From Streptococcus anginosus subsp. whileyi MAS624 (GTDB lineage: Bacteria; Bacillota; Bacilli; Lactobacillales; Streptococcaceae), in NCBI RefSeq assembly GCF_000478925.1, contig NZ_AP013072.1, forward strand, positions 1,776,501-1,840,500: DNA of 64,000 nucleotides, given 5' to 3'. Shown in pieces: positions 31,911-41,560 of the stretch; positions within the stretch are counted from its first letter, which is position 1; each line of letters opens with the position of its first letter. The translations under genes were made by a program, and so were the position numbers. Under the pieces are notes generated by a model. That model did not search any database and had not been told where the DNA came from. It saw only the letters and a program-made list of their open reading frames with translations.

Positions 31911-32647
31911 GCGATACCATTTTAGAAATCAATCATCTTAAAAAATCCTACGGACAAAATGAAGTCTTAAAAGACATTTCTCTCACTGTCCACTCCGGCG
32001 AAGTCATTTCTATCATCGGAAGCTCTGGTAGTGGAAAATCTACTTTCTTACACTCTATCAATCTCCTTGAAGAGCCAAGTGGAGGAGAAATCCTTTATCG
32101 TGGTGAAAATGTACTAGAAGAAAACTATAACCTCACTCATTACCGTGAAAAACTCGGTATGGTGTTCCAAAGCTTTAACCTTTTTGAAAACCTTAACGTT
32201 CTTGAAAATACCATTGTCGCACAAACAACTGTTCTCAAGCGAGAACGAGCAGAGGCCGAAAAAATCGCCAAAGAAAATCTTGAAAAAGTTGGCATGGGGC
32301 AACCTTACTGGCAAGCCAAACCAAAACAACTCTCTGGCGGACAAAAGCAACGGGTTGCTATTGCACGTGCCTTATCCATGAACCCAGATGCCATTTTATT
32401 TGACGAGCCAACCTCAGCGCTTGACCCCGAAATGGTCGGTGAAGTGCTGAGAATAATGAAAGACCTTGCTCAAGAGGGCTTAACCATGATTGTTGTCACG
32501 CACGAAATGGAGTTTGCGCGTGATGTCTCCAATCGTGTTATTTTCATGGACAAAGGCATCATTGCTGAAGAAGGCAAGCCTGAAGACATTTTTACTCACC
32601 CTAAGAAAGAACGCACAAAAGAATTTTTACAACGTTACTTACGATAA
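31907..32647 (+). CDS. glnQ: Amino acid ABC transporter ATPase (GlnQ type)
   Basis: 246 residues. Walker [11 protein letters not shown]-loop FQSFNLF, signature [15 protein letters not shown], Walker [12 protein letters not shown], and switch His in VVTHEMEFA. Drives the fused GlnP-type subunit upstream through the overlapping start. Ends before a repeat element at about 32655. Confidence 0.93.
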   Translation: MSDTILEINHLKKSYGQNEVLKDISLTVHSGEVISIIGSSGSGKSTFLHSINLLEEPSGGEILYRGENVLEENYNLTHYREKLGMVFQSFNLFENLNVLENTIVAQTTVLKRERAEAEKIAKENLEKVGMGQPYWQAKPKQLSGGQKQRVAIARALSMNPDAILFDEPTSALDPEMVGEVLRIMKDLAQEGLTMIVVTHEMEFARDVSNRVIFMDKGIIAEEGKPEDIFTHPKKERTKEFLQRYLR

Positions 32648-32654
32648 TCCACAA

Positions 32655-32845
32655 CCGACGGGAGTGGGACAAAAATCGGTAATTTCGAAGAAATTTGATT
32701 TTGTCGTCCCACCCCCGCACAGTTGAGTAGGGCTGTAAAGGTTGATTTATCAACCTCATAGAACCCACTCATCACTGAGACTTGCAAGAAACTCATAAAA
32801 ATCTGACGAGGTTAAGGACTTTTGTCCCAGTCTCGTCTTTATTTT
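32655..32845 (+). repeat. Intergenic hairpin repeat (copy 3)
   Basis: GGGAGTGGGACAAAAATC and TTTTGTCGTCCCACCCCCGC form a long stem, and a second stem (GAGGTTAAGGACTTTTGTCCCAGTCTC) ends with TTTATTTT, so it can terminate glnQ. The type (GTGGGAC...GTCCCAC...CCGCACAGTTGAG) occurs widely in streptococcal genomes. It resembles the left half of 21139-21533. Confidence 0.65.
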
Positions 32846-33123
32846 CTCTTCAAAATCTTTAAGGAGTCAATTGAAAAACTAATTTTTATTCAAACAAAAC
32901 AGAATGTTTGAATACACATTCATTAGAACATTTTCTTGTTAAAAATAAAACTCTAATTTTTAAGAATATTTTTTAAAATAGATTGTATTGTAGAAAGCGG
33001 TTTATCATTTTTCTGTAAAAATATTCATTCTAAAGAATTAGATAGGAAGCGAATAAATAAACTTTCTGCTTTATAATTATTTGTTATTTCCGTATAAAAT
33101 TATACTATTTTACAATTGCAAAC
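32846..33123. other. AT-rich gap without genes
   Basis: About 280 bases, very AT-rich. The only clear structure is the inverted repeat ATTCAAACA/TGTTTGAAT (32888-32896/32905-32913). I see no credible reading frame or RNA gene here. Confidence 0.5.
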
Positions 33124-33148
33124 AAAAAAAGCAGGCTGATAGCCTGCT
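33124..33148 (-). terminator. Terminator of the 71-residue protein gene
   Basis: Perfect AGCAGGCT/AGCCTGCT stem (33130-33137/33141-33148), loop GAT, and a 7-base T-run on the minus strand. Confidence 0.85.
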
Positions 33149-33161
33149 AAAAATACAACGA

Positions 33162-33377
33162 TTAGTTTTCAAACTTTTCGTGGTTTTTATCGTAAAAATC
33201 AATCAATCCAAGAGCGGTTTCAAATGAAATATTTTTCACTTTAGCACGACCTTGAGCAAGGGCAATGATAGACATTTCACGAGCGTTCGTTTCTTTACTG
33301 ATACGATAACCCGTGATTTTTTTATCACGAACCCAGCTAACAACTGATTCTACTTTTTCAAAGTTAGATTTAGCCAT
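33162..33377 (-). CDS. Small conserved hypothetical protein, HTH-like
   Basis: 71 residues, acidic/basic, soluble. A block that may fold as helix-turn-helix (KKITGYRISKETNAREMSIIALAQGRAKV in two pieces) recalls phage-type DNA-binding proteins, but I cannot name the family. GGAGAAGG lies before the ATG and a strong terminator after the stop, so it is a real single-gene unit. Confidence 0.75.
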   Translation of the reverse strand: MAKSNFEKVESVVSWVRDKKITGYRISKETNAREMSIIALAQGRAKVKNISFETALGLIDFYDKNHEKFEN

Positions 33378-33485
33378 TTCCTTCTCCTATTTATTATTTC
33401 TAACTAAACATTTTAAATGTTTTTATTTGTTTTGTCAATGGAAAAGACAACTTATTTTGACGAATAAAATAATTCAGAATATTCT

Positions 33486-34373
33486 TTATTTTGCTTTAAG
33501 AGCTGATAAAATTTGCGTTCGGATACTTTCTACTCCGTCAGGATTGGCTGGTAAGAAAATTGTATTATTTCCCTTATTATCTGCAAAATTATTTAATGTA
33601 TCAAGATATTGGTTGGTTAAAAGAATGGACATGATTTGTTCTTCTTTCAATTCAACATTTGCACCTTTTAACTCTTTGATAGAGTCTGCCAAGCCATCCA
33701 CAATCGCTTTACGCTGTTCTGCAATCCCAACACCATGAAGACGATCTTTTTCTGCTTCTGCTTCTGCAGCAGTGACAATTTTAATTTTATCGGCTTCAGC
33801 TAATTCTTGAGCAGCGACACGTTTCCGTTGAGCAGCATTGATTTCGTTCATTGATTGCTTAACCTCTGCATCTGGCTCAACTTTTGTAATCAAGGTTTTT
33901 ACGATAATATAACCATAAGTAGACATTTCTTCTGCTACTTGCTTTTGTACTTCAAGTGCGATTTCATCTTTCTTTTCAAACAATTCGTCCAATGTCAATT
34001 TAGGAACAGATGACCGCAAGGCATCTTCAATATAAGACTTAATTTGAGCTTCTGGACGAATCAATTTATAGTAAGCATCTGTTACGTTATTTTCATTCAC
34101 ACGATATTGCGTTGCAACATTCATCATGACAAATACATTATCTTGTGTCTTCGTTTCGACAACAATCTCACTTTGCAACAGGCGTAATTGCACACGTGCT
34201 GCGATATGATCAATACCAAATGGCAAGCGTAAATGAATTCCGCTATTACTAAGTTTTTGATATCTACCAAAGCGCTCTATAATTGCTACAGACTGTTGAC
34301 GAACAACATATAAGGAACTAAAAAGAATAACAATCAGTACGACAACAATAATTGGCAATACTAAAAATAACAT
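33486..34373 (-). CDS. SPFH/Band 7 (stomatin-like) membrane protein
   Basis: 295 residues. One N-terminal membrane segment (3-22), then the SPFH domain (VRQQSVAIIERFGRYQKL, LRLPFGIDHIAARVQLR, DALRSSVPKLTLDELFEKKDEI), then a coiled-coil with AAEAEAEKDRLHGVGIAEQRKA. Such proteins organise membrane microdomains or scaffold proteases. AGGAGT before ATG 34373. Not linked by sequence to the sag genes next door: a terminator separates them. Confidence 0.9.
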   Translation of the reverse strand: MLFLVLPIIVVVLIVILFSSLYVVRQQSVAIIERFGRYQKLSNSGIHLRLPFGIDHIAARVQLRLLQSEIVVETKTQDNVFVMMNVATQYRVNENNVTDAYYKLIRPEAQIKSYIEDALRSSVPKLTLDELFEKKDEIALEVQKQVAEEMSTYGYIIVKTLITKVEPDAEVKQSMNEINAAQRKRVAAQELAEADKIKIVTAAEAEAEKDRLHGVGIAEQRKAIVDGLADSIKELKGANVELKEEQIMSILLTNQYLDTLNNFADNKGNNTIFLPANPDGVESIRTQILSALKAK

Positions 34374-34550
34374 GATATGAAACTCCTATCTTCTTTTTCA
34401 AGATTATAGCATACTTATAAGAGTTTATCAAACAAAAGCGATTACAAACAAAAACAAATTATAAAAGAAGTTTTGATAGTGGAAGCGTATAAACTCCCTT
34501 ATTTTAAAGCTAGCAGTTCTCCTCATCTATCGTTTCATTTTCAGACATCA

Positions 34551-34589
34551 AAAAAACTTTTAGAGAAAAATTTGCTCTAAAAGTTTTTT
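34551..34589 (-). terminator. Terminator of the sag operon
   Basis: AAAAAACTTTTAGAG pairs perfectly with CTCTAAAAGTTTTTT (9-base loop), 5 bases after the sagI stop; T-run on the minus strand. Confidence 0.85.
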
Positions 34590-34593
34590 ATCA

Positions 34594-35712
34594 TCAATGA
34601 TGAATGGGTTTTAACATCCAACTAGAAAATACAATCAGTATAGCAGCTACTGCAAATAATGCCGTCATATAAGGCCAAGCAGCAGCAATCGTTCCACCTG
34701 ATTGGAAGACATCCACAATTGAAAGCACCCAATTTTGTGGTAGTAATTTTCCGATTGCTTGCATATAGCTAGGTGTAATCTTTAAAGGCCATAAACAACC
34801 TGCTAACATGGAAGTTGGCATAATAATAAGGTTCGCCAGCTGGCTGCTTTGTTGGCTATTTTTAGAAATCGCCCCTACAAAAAGCCCAAAGCCAATCACG
34901 AGCAAACTAAACAAGAGGAAAGTCGTTAACAAAGCCCAGATAGGAATGTAAAAGCTGATGTTAACGACTTTCAACATTCCCAAAATAATGGCAATTTGAA
35001 TCGCATAAGCTACTAGGCCGACACAAACATAGCTCAACATATATTTCAATCGAGACAATTTAGATAAGGTTAAACGATTGTAGATTTGAGAAGTCTTATC
35101 AGTCAAGATTCCACTATAAATCACACTGGCGCTTCCTAACATTAGAATCAGAAGAAAACCAGTCGTGGTTGAGGAAACAGATTTGCTTTGTGAAAGGTCT
35201 GCTAAGGTCGTTTGACGCACTTTATAGGACAATTTTTTATTATGAGCTAAGATATTGTTAAAAATCGTCTGATCACCAGCTGCAGCATCCCCTATCGTAT
35301 TATAATTTTCCAAAAGATAGTTTGCATTGGCTTTAAACCATTCTGTCACTTGACTGCTAGAAATAGCGCGCAAATTCAACTTTTGTGTTTGCCCACGAAG
35401 CACTTTGTTTCCAAAGCCTTTGTCAATCACTAAAACAGCCTCTAACGTTTTATTTTTTAGGTAGTTATCTATCTGTTTCTCATCAAATTTCGTGTAAATA
35501 TCATATTTTTCATTTTGCTTGATTTGTGAAACAAACTGTTTTGAAACTTGACTTTTATCCTTATCTAAAATCCCAATCTTCGCAGCACTTTCACCTGTAA
35601 AACTTAAAGAGAGTGCTAGTAAAGTGGTCAAAATCGGCAATAAGATAAAGGTCACGTAGCTTGATTTTTTGCGACAAATTTTCTTAAAAAGAATGTTTAT
35701 AAAGGAAATCAT
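34594..35712 (-). CDS. sagI: SLS export ABC transporter permease SagI
   Basis: 372 residues, ABC-2 type permease: N-terminal helix (15-35), a large extracellular loop (about 40-170), then five helices in the C-terminal half (TGFLLILMLGSASVIYSG onward). Together with SagH and the ATPase SagG it exports mature streptolysin S (family knowledge from S. pyogenes). Its start overlaps the sagH stop by four bases. Last gene of the operon, followed by a terminator. Confidence 0.9.
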   Translation of the reverse strand: MISFINILFKKICRKKSSYVTFILLPILTTLLALSLSFTGESAAKIGILDKDKSQVSKQFVSQIKQNEKYDIYTKFDEKQIDNYLKNKTLEAVLVIDKGFGNKVLRGQTQKLNLRAISSSQVTEWFKANANYLLENYNTIGDAAAGDQTIFNNILAHNKKLSYKVRQTTLADLSQSKSVSSTTTGFLLILMLGSASVIYSGILTDKTSQIYNRLTLSKLSRLKYMLSYVCVGLVAYAIQIAIILGMLKVVNISFYIPIWALLTTFLLFSLLVIGFGLFVGAISKNSQQSSQLANLIIMPTSMLAGCLWPLKITPSYMQAIGKLLPQNWVLSIVDVFQSGGTIAAAWPYMTALFAVAAILIVFSSWMLKPIHH

Positions 35713-36836
35713 GCTGTCACCTGCTTTCTCATCCGAAATAGGGCAAAGAGGATAAAGGCAGTTCCTAAGCCTAGATTAACGAGTAAAGTCGTTGGGATAG
35801 GATTGGTTTGCCCTCCAAATACAAGATAGAATAAACTATCATTGACCCATTTAATAGGGGAAATATTTGATAATTGATTGATAAATTCACTATTAAGAGT
35901 GGATAGAGGAACATAACTTCCCCCTAAGAAAGCAAAGATTGGAATGACGGCATTTGAAGTCACCATTAAGAAAGATTCATTTCGGATACCGCTAGCCAGT
36001 CCGATTCCAATTGCAATGGAAAGATAAATCAAAGACGCTGTCACACCAAGAATCTGCAAATGATGACTACCCCAATTTACTTGCATAACAAAACGTGTGA
36101 AGATATACAAGACAGTTAGTTGAACACCAGTTGCAAACATGCCTCCCATTAATTTTCCCAAAAGAATATGAACATTAGAAACACCTGTCAAACGGATACG
36201 ATTTACCGCACCTAACTGACGGTCTGAGAGAACTAAATTCATAGCTGACATGATACTATAAAAAGTAATCATGGTGAACATGGAAATGGCATAATAGTCT
36301 GCCGAAGTCATACCTTTGCTGGTTTGGATAGAGGTCGTTTTAATATAATCAACCGTTCTTTTTTTGATATTATTAAGGGTGGCTGGATAAAGCTCTCCAA
36401 TCGAGTCATAGGTTTTAGCATTATCAACATAAGTATCAACCAACATCTTCACCAAGTCTGCATTCTGTTGATTGATGCGGTTGGTCGTCACCTTAATTGT
36501 TTTATCGCTTTTTACTTCTAGAGTAGCCGTTAAAGCTCCTTCGCTGACTTTTTGTTTATCTGCGGACAGGTTCTTACTCACTTTTGCTTCAAATCCCAGT
36601 TCTTTATTTAACGTTTTTAGAAATTTTGTGAAATTCTTCTGGTAATCTGTTTCAGCTCCTTCAAGCTGATAGCGAACTTTCAGATGGGGAACGGTAGTTG
36701 TTGTATTAAAACTGGATTTGAAAGCAAAACTCAAAATCACTATCATCAAGATAGGAAAAATAATCATCATCAAAATCGCCGTTCGATTTCTAAAGATTTG
36801 CAGACTTTCTTTTTTAATTAAATGAAATAGAATCAT
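35709..36836 (-). CDS. sagH: SLS export ABC transporter permease SagH
   Basis: 375 residues, same ABC-2 architecture as SagI: one N-terminal helix (AILMMIIFPILMIVILSFAF), an external loop, and five to six C-terminal helices with LSDRQLGAVNRIRLTGVSNV, a cytoplasmic coupling segment typical of ABC-2 exporters. Follows sagG by 8 bases. SagH and SagI are paralogous halves of the exporter membrane domain. Confidence 0.9.
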   Translation of the reverse strand: MILFHLIKKESLQIFRNRTAILMMIIFPILMIVILSFAFKSSFNTTTTVPHLKVRYQLEGAETDYQKNFTKFLKTLNKELGFEAKVSKNLSADKQKVSEGALTATLEVKSDKTIKVTTNRINQQNADLVKMLVDTYVDNAKTYDSIGELYPATLNNIKKRTVDYIKTTSIQTSKGMTSADYYAISMFTMITFYSIMSAMNLVLSDRQLGAVNRIRLTGVSNVHILLGKLMGGMFATGVQLTVLYIFTRFVMQVNWGSHHLQILGVTASLIYLSIAIGIGLASGIRNESFLMVTSNAVIPIFAFLGGSYVPLSTLNSEFINQLSNISPIKWVNDSLFYLVFGGQTNPIPTTLLVNLGLGTAFILFALFRMRKQVTA

Positions 36837-36844
36837 AGCAACCC

Positions 36845-37768
36845 CTAATCTCTTAACTTCTTACCGGTCAAGTGTAAAAAGATTTCTTCTAAATTCAAAT
36901 GTGTATGACGAATTTCACTAAAATGAATGTGAGCTTGGTTTAACTTTTCAATCACCCTTTGAATACTTTCATTCTCAACTGTTATGATAATTTCATGATC
37001 TAGCTCTGTAATCTTCCAATTTGGTTCATTTGCCAAGCCAGAAATCCCTCCGTCTGTTACTGTTACCATTATCTTTTGAGCAAAGTCTTTTTCATAACGT
37101 TTTTCTAAATCGCCTTTGCTTCCTTCTTCAATCACTTTTCCATGATCCATGATATAGATATAGTCACATAGTGCTTCAACTTCTTCCATATAGTGGGTTG
37201 TATAAATAACTGTCGCCCCTTGTGCATTGAGAAGACGAATGGACTCCAAAATATGATTACGTGACTGCGGATCAATCCCCACCGTTGGTTCATCAAAGAT
37301 AATCAACTGTGGAGAATGAACCAAAGCACACGCAATATTTAAACGTCGTTTCATGCCACCTGAAAATTGACGAGGAAAGTTTTTCGCTTGGTCAGTCAAG
37401 CCTACAAATTCCAAACTTTTCAGTACCTTTTCTTTAAGAGTTGCGCCTTTTAAACCATAAAGAGAACCAAACAATTCTACATTTTCGTAAGCAGTGAGAT
37501 CTGGATAAATGGCAATATCTTGAGGAACATATCCAATTTTTGAACTCACTTTTTTAATCACCTTTATTGGCTGATCAAACAAACTGATCTTCCCAGATGT
37601 CATTGGAGTTAGTCCTAAAATCAGATTGATTAAACTAGATTTTCCGGCTCCATTCGGTCCTAATAATCCATAAATTTTTCCTTTTTCAAGCGAAAAAGAC
37701 ACGTGATCAACCGCTGTTTTTCCTCCTGAGTAAACTTTGATAACGTCTGTTAATTCTACAAGACTCAT
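36845..37768 (-). CDS. sagG: SLS export ABC transporter ATPase SagG
   Basis: 307 residues. Walker A GPNGAGKSS, Q-loop VPQDIAIYPDLTAYENV, signature FSGGMKRRLNIACALVHSP, Walker B LIIFDEPTVGIDPQSR, switch THYMEEVEALCD. The C-terminal 80 residues are the extension typical of drug/bacteriocin exporters. It follows sagF by about 20 bases and energises SagHI. Confidence 0.93.
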   Translation of the reverse strand: MSLVELTDVIKVYSGGKTAVDHVSFSLEKGKIYGLLGPNGAGKSSLINLILGLTPMTSGKISLFDQPIKVIKKVSSKIGYVPQDIAIYPDLTAYENVELFGSLYGLKGATLKEKVLKSLEFVGLTDQAKNFPRQFSGGMKRRLNIACALVHSPQLIIFDEPTVGIDPQSRNHILESIRLLNAQGATVIYTTHYMEEVEALCDYIYIMDHGKVIEEGSKGDLEKRYEKDFAQKIMVTVTDGGISGLANEPNWKITELDHEIIITVENESIQRVIEKLNQAHIHFSEIRHTHLNLEEIFLHLTGKKLRD

Positions 37769-37788
37769 AAATGTTCCCTTTCTTTAAT

Positions 37789-38490
37789 TTATCTATGTTG
37801 CTCTTTAAAACTAATTATCATGTAAGTTAAACCAAGAAGCAACATACCAACGAACCAACTATATAATAAGGTGGCTACCATACACCAAATACCTATATTT
37901 AAAAATAGTAAAAATGCAACTATTTTTTCTGGATTCCCTTTGAAAGAGCAAGCTTTCACGACAGCAAAACTAAGAACAGTCAAAAGAAATCCCCAACGTT
38001 CCTCTCTAAGTGAAAGGTGAACAATTCCAAAATAGAAAGCAGCATCTGTCAACGTTGTCAACAAAAGAAAAAGAATACTAGTTAGTGGCTGCTGTTTTGT
38101 AAATGCCAACCATGTCATTTTTTGAAAAGTAGCTCGACTATCTATCTTAAAAACAACTTCTATCAGCCCAATTAAAACGAACATTGTCACTTCTATTAAG
38201 GCCAATATATATAAGATTAAAAAGCAGAAAAATCGCCAATCGAAATTTCCTTGCCCTAAAAAGGAGACAAAATAGGATGTACTTTCTCCCTTGCTCCAAA
38301 GAAAAAGGAAATAACCGAAAATCAAACATAGCTGAAAGCTTAATAAAATGATTTCAATACCTTGGCGATAGGGTAAGTTACTAACATAATGTAAATGCCA
38401 CCGCCTCAATACTCGCAAATTTTCTTTGTTTAGCCAAAAGGTAAGACACGCAAGGAAAAGCAGAGCTGCAATTATCACAATTGTTGTCAT
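37789..38490 (-). CDS. sagF: SLS biosynthesis membrane protein SagF
   Basis: 233 residues with six or seven hydrophobic segments and no recognised catalytic motif. SagF is needed for streptolysin S in S. pyogenes; its role is unknown. ATG 38490 overlaps the sagE TGA (ATGA) and has AGAGGT upstream; a longer frame beginning 39 bases earlier is rejected. Length is near that of S. pyogenes SagF. Confidence 0.85.
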   Translation of the reverse strand: MTTIVIIAALLFLACLTFWLNKENLRVLRRWHLHYVSNLPYRQGIEIILLSFQLCLIFGYFLFLWSKGESTSYFVSFLGQGNFDWRFFCFLILYILALIEVTMFVLIGLIEVVFKIDSRATFQKMTWLAFTKQQPLTSILFLLLTTLTDAAFYFGIVHLSLREERWGFLLTVLSFAVVKACSFKGNPEKIVAFLLFLNIGIWCMVATLLYSWFVGMLLLGLTYMIISFKEQHR

Positions 38491-39155
38491 AAAGCACCTC
38501 TTTTCTTTGCTTGATAAATACTTAAGCAATCAATCCATAAATTTCCACCAATGTGGATAAAAAGAACTAGCCAAATATTTCCGCTCCAATAATAAATTAT
38601 ACCATATAAAAGACCAGTCAGTAATTTTGCATACAGTATTTCTTTTCCCATTAGAAGATGATTGAGTGCATAAAAAATGGTAGTGATGAGAAGGACCAGG
38701 ATAAAGGGAAGTTCCCATTTCTGCAATAGAATGTCAAACCATAACAAACGATAGGTCATTTCCTCAAAAAAAGCAAGAGAAAGCGTCAGCACAACATCAA
38801 TAGGACGAGAAGCAGCCCCTACGAAAGACAATTTCAAAGGCAACCATTTTTGAGCTTTTAAACAGCGAAGCCCATGCGAAAAGCTAACTTCCAAAAGAAA
38901 CATTCCAATTATCAAGAGAATAGCAAGAGGCAGATAAGCAAAGCTGACTTGTCCATAAAATTGAATGAACCTAGGATATAGCAGACCAATTCCTAAAAAC
39001 ATTATGACATAATAAGCATTGACTGCTTTTAAAAATCGTGATAAATCAAAACCATAACCGCTTGGATTTCGTCCAAAAATAGCTTGCATGGGAATCGATG
39101 GATTTAAACTAACTAATAAAAAACATAAGCTAAGGCATAGGGTGTACAAATTCAT
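38487..39155 (-). CDS. sagE: CPBP-family membrane protein SagE (putative leader protease/immunity)
   Basis: 222 residues, multi-pass. The CPBP (CAAX protease/bacteriocin-processing) motif 1 is FFEEMTYR, with later conserved FYALNHLLMG and FIHIGGNLWIDC (His/Asn). In S. pyogenes SagE is proposed to cut the SagA leader and/or give self-immunity. GGAGG before ATG 39155; the first 26 bases overlap the end of sagD, coupling the two. Confidence 0.9.
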   Translation of the reverse strand: MNLYTLCLSLCFLLVSLNPSIPMQAIFGRNPSGYGFDLSRFLKAVNAYYVIMFLGIGLLYPRFIQFYGQVSFAYLPLAILLIIGMFLLEVSFSHGLRCLKAQKWLPLKLSFVGAASRPIDVVLTLSLAFFEEMTYRLLWFDILLQKWELPFILVLLITTIFYALNHLLMGKEILYAKLLTGLLYGIIYYWSGNIWLVLFIHIGGNLWIDCLSIYQAKKRGAL

Positions 39156-40488
39156 GTGTTACACCTCCAAACTGTCTCATGCGCGGATGATTTGCAAATG
39201 GAAAAGCTGGAATGCACATTTCAAGCAAGTCTGGCATTAAGACACGCGTAACGTACCAACCTTTTTCAGCTGCTTCGGGCGGTGTCATATCTAAAAATAC
39301 TGCGTTAGGACTGACCTTTTTCGTATAATCAAGCAAAATCCTCAAATCGTCTTTTTTATTTTTACCACTATGATCGTCTAGTTCACTCAGTGTAACACTC
39401 CCAGAAATAAGTGGCTCAAAGGCTTGCCACTTTTTCTCTTGGTTTTTGGCATGAGCATAGTAAAATACATTGCTATCCAGATCCAAAAATTGTGGTTCTG
39501 TGCTTTCGATATTGCTTAAAGCCTCTTGATTATACAGTAAATTGTAATAATAACTATAACTAATAGCTGAAGCTTCCATAATCCCACGAAGAAGTGTATG
39601 TTTTGGATCAAGACCAGCTTGAACACCAAATAGCAAATACGGAGCTTCTTGATATTTGTTTTTCAAGATAACGCCAAATGTATAGAGTGGATTGTCCTCT
39701 CCGATGGTCATATCAATTGGAATAATTTCATAAAGGCTATCTTCACCCAAATGTGCTTCCTCTAAAATAGCTAGGATATCTGGATCGTCAATTTCAATCC
39801 GACGACAAGGCTTTTTAGTATGCCAGCTCAACATCATAGAATCAATTTGCAGATATTCAATGACACTATTGCACATAGCTGCTTCTAACGTCTTGTGCGA
39901 AGCTGTTCCCGTTGAAAATCCCGGAATAATATACTGTTCTCCAACTTCATGATTTGGTTTATACCCCACACAGAGCATTTGAACAGGGATATACATCTCT
40001 TCATCTTCAAACAACAGGGGACATTTCACCCAGCCAAGGACATCTTCTTCTGTCACCTCTTTTTGGCACATTGTCATATGAAAAGCGATACTTTGTTCAA
40101 TCTGCTTTTTTGTAAAGACACGTAGATACTCTAATGGCATAACACGATTTGTCTGGCTCAGTTCTGCATAGGAAGCATAAACTATCCGATCAGCCAATAA
40201 ATCTGCTGCAATAATTGTTGCATACCGCTCAATGCTTTCGCCTAAGTACTTAATCAGCGCTTCTTCATAATGGCTTCCGTATCCAATGATATGGTAACTA
40301 ACCTGACTGTTCTCACCGATAAATTGCTTATGGTAATCTGGCATCTGACCCGTTACACTTTTTAAATATACATCATGAGGATGATTGCAAATAGGTACTT
40401 GAGTCTGGTTCAAAATCCCTGTCCGATTGCCACTTAAAGCTTTAAATTCTGAAAAAATTTGATTAAATGAAGGATAATAATTTAGCAT
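39130..40488 (-). CDS. sagD: YcaO cyclodehydratase subunit SagD
   Basis: 452 residues. The YcaO protein uses ATP to activate backbone amides of the SagA core so that Cys/Ser/Thr side chains close to azolines. YcaO blocks seen: GYGSHYEEALIKYLGESIERYA (ATP/Mg site), GFSTGTASHKTLEAAMCNSVIEYLQ, and GIMEASAISYSYYYN. The C-terminus ends in a proline-flanked VHPMP, as azoline-forming YcaOs end in a Pro-rich tail. Starts 4 bases after sagC; AAGGAA upstream. Confidence 0.95.
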   Translation of the reverse strand: MLNYYPSFNQIFSEFKALSGNRTGILNQTQVPICNHPHDVYLKSVTGQMPDYHKQFIGENSQVSYHIIGYGSHYEEALIKYLGESIERYATIIAADLLADRIVYASYAELSQTNRVMPLEYLRVFTKKQIEQSIAFHMTMCQKEVTEEDVLGWVKCPLLFEDEEMYIPVQMLCVGYKPNHEVGEQYIIPGFSTGTASHKTLEAAMCNSVIEYLQIDSMMLSWHTKKPCRRIEIDDPDILAILEEAHLGEDSLYEIIPIDMTIGEDNPLYTFGVILKNKYQEAPYLLFGVQAGLDPKHTLLRGIMEASAISYSYYYNLLYNQEALSNIESTEPQFLDLDSNVFYYAHAKNQEKKWQAFEPLISGSVTLSELDDHSGKNKKDDLRILLDYTKKVSPNAVFLDMTPPEAAEKGWYVTRVLMPDLLEMCIPAFPFANHPRMRQFGGVTHEFVHPMP

Positions 40489-40492
40489 ACAT

Positions 40493-41560
40493 TTATTCCT
40501 TGTCTTCTCTCAACAAATTTCTAACTATTTCACGTGTTGAAATTTGCTGATCCTCATATCTAAGTTTTGCTAAGGCACCTTGCGTTTGAGAATTAGCCAT
40601 TTTCAAAATATCTTGCACTTGAATTTCCAAAGTAGGTAAGTAGATACTTAACAGGCGCCCCTCAAATTTTGAATTTCCCGTACGAGCTACTAAAAAAGCT
40701 TCACTAACGACTAAATTCATCAGAATATTCAATAGTGGTAAAAATGCCTGACTGACAGATTGTGTAGGTGGTAATAGTTGATTTGCAAAATGTTGATACA
40801 AAGTATGATCTTGTAAACGCGCTAAAACACGTCGTTCCAAACTATCGAAATCTGCTGTGTGTGGTGGATTCAAAGTACAAGCATGGATAAACGGACCATC
40901 CACAAACCCAACAATCAACTGCTGTTTCAAAGAAACAATGACTTCGTTTAGATGACGCATCATTGTTATGTTGAGTCGCTCTTGACATACAACAATAGCT
41001 TGATAAACTTTTAATTCTTCTATCAATATCTGCATATTTTGTCGATGAACCAAAGCATCCAGACGCGATGACACATCAGTAGTTTGAATTTTCGATTTTA
41101 GTTCATCACTTGCAACCTCAATGTTCACTCCCATCACTTTTGCTAATTCACAGGCAGAATCATTTACAAAATCAACATCGCTGATAAATAATATTGAAGC
41201 TGTATTCATTTCTTGTCCATCTTCTGCAAGAAAACGAGAGCCTCCCATTAAAATTTGCATCATATTTTCTTGGATGGTGTACTTATCTTCTTGCATCAGC
41301 AAATCACTATAATACAACGCTTCAATAACCTGAGACAATTTCGCAAAATCATCTGCATCTAAACGTTCTTCAAAAGCAGTAATTTCAATTGCTTGTCCTT
41401 TAAACAACGCAGAAATCATCTCGCAATAGACTGCTTTTAATGCTTGAGATTCTTGACGAATGTCCAAAGTAGCTTCATTAAAGTCCCAAATTCCTTTTCT
41501 AAAACAAAATATTTCATTGAATTGAACAATTCGAACATTACTATTTAATTGATATTTCAT
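40493..41560 (-). CDS. sagC: Cyclodehydratase partner protein SagC (E1-like/ocin-ThiF)
   Basis: 355 residues. SagC binds the SagA leader and presents it to SagD. N-terminal winged-helix-like peptide-binding region (about 1-95), then a degenerate E1/ThiF-like Rossmann part; no zinc cysteine tetrad is obvious. The start overlaps the sagB TGA (ATGA) with AGGAG upstream. Recognised by position and weak family features rather than a strong motif. Confidence 0.9.
   Translation of the reverse strand: MKYQLNSNVRIVQFNEIFCFRKGIWDFNEATLDIRQESQALKAVYCEMISALFKGQAIEITAFEERLDADDFAKLSQVIEALYYSDLLMQEDKYTIQENMMQILMGGSRFLAEDGQEMNTASILFISDVDFVNDSACELAKVMGVNIEVASDELKSKIQTTDVSSRLDALVHRQNMQILIEELKVYQAIVVCQERLNITMMRHLNEVIVSLKQQLIVGFVDGPFIHACTLNPPHTADFDSLERRVLARLQDHTLYQHFANQLLPPTQSVSQAFLPLLNILMNLVVSEAFLVARTGNSKFEGRLLSIYLPTLEIQVQDILKMANSQTQGALAKLRYEDQQISTREIVRNLLREDKE

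Noticed and set aside
32846..33123. Small RNA in the AT-rich gap after glnQ
   Set aside because: One inverted repeat only; no promoter plus terminator pair that would define an RNA.
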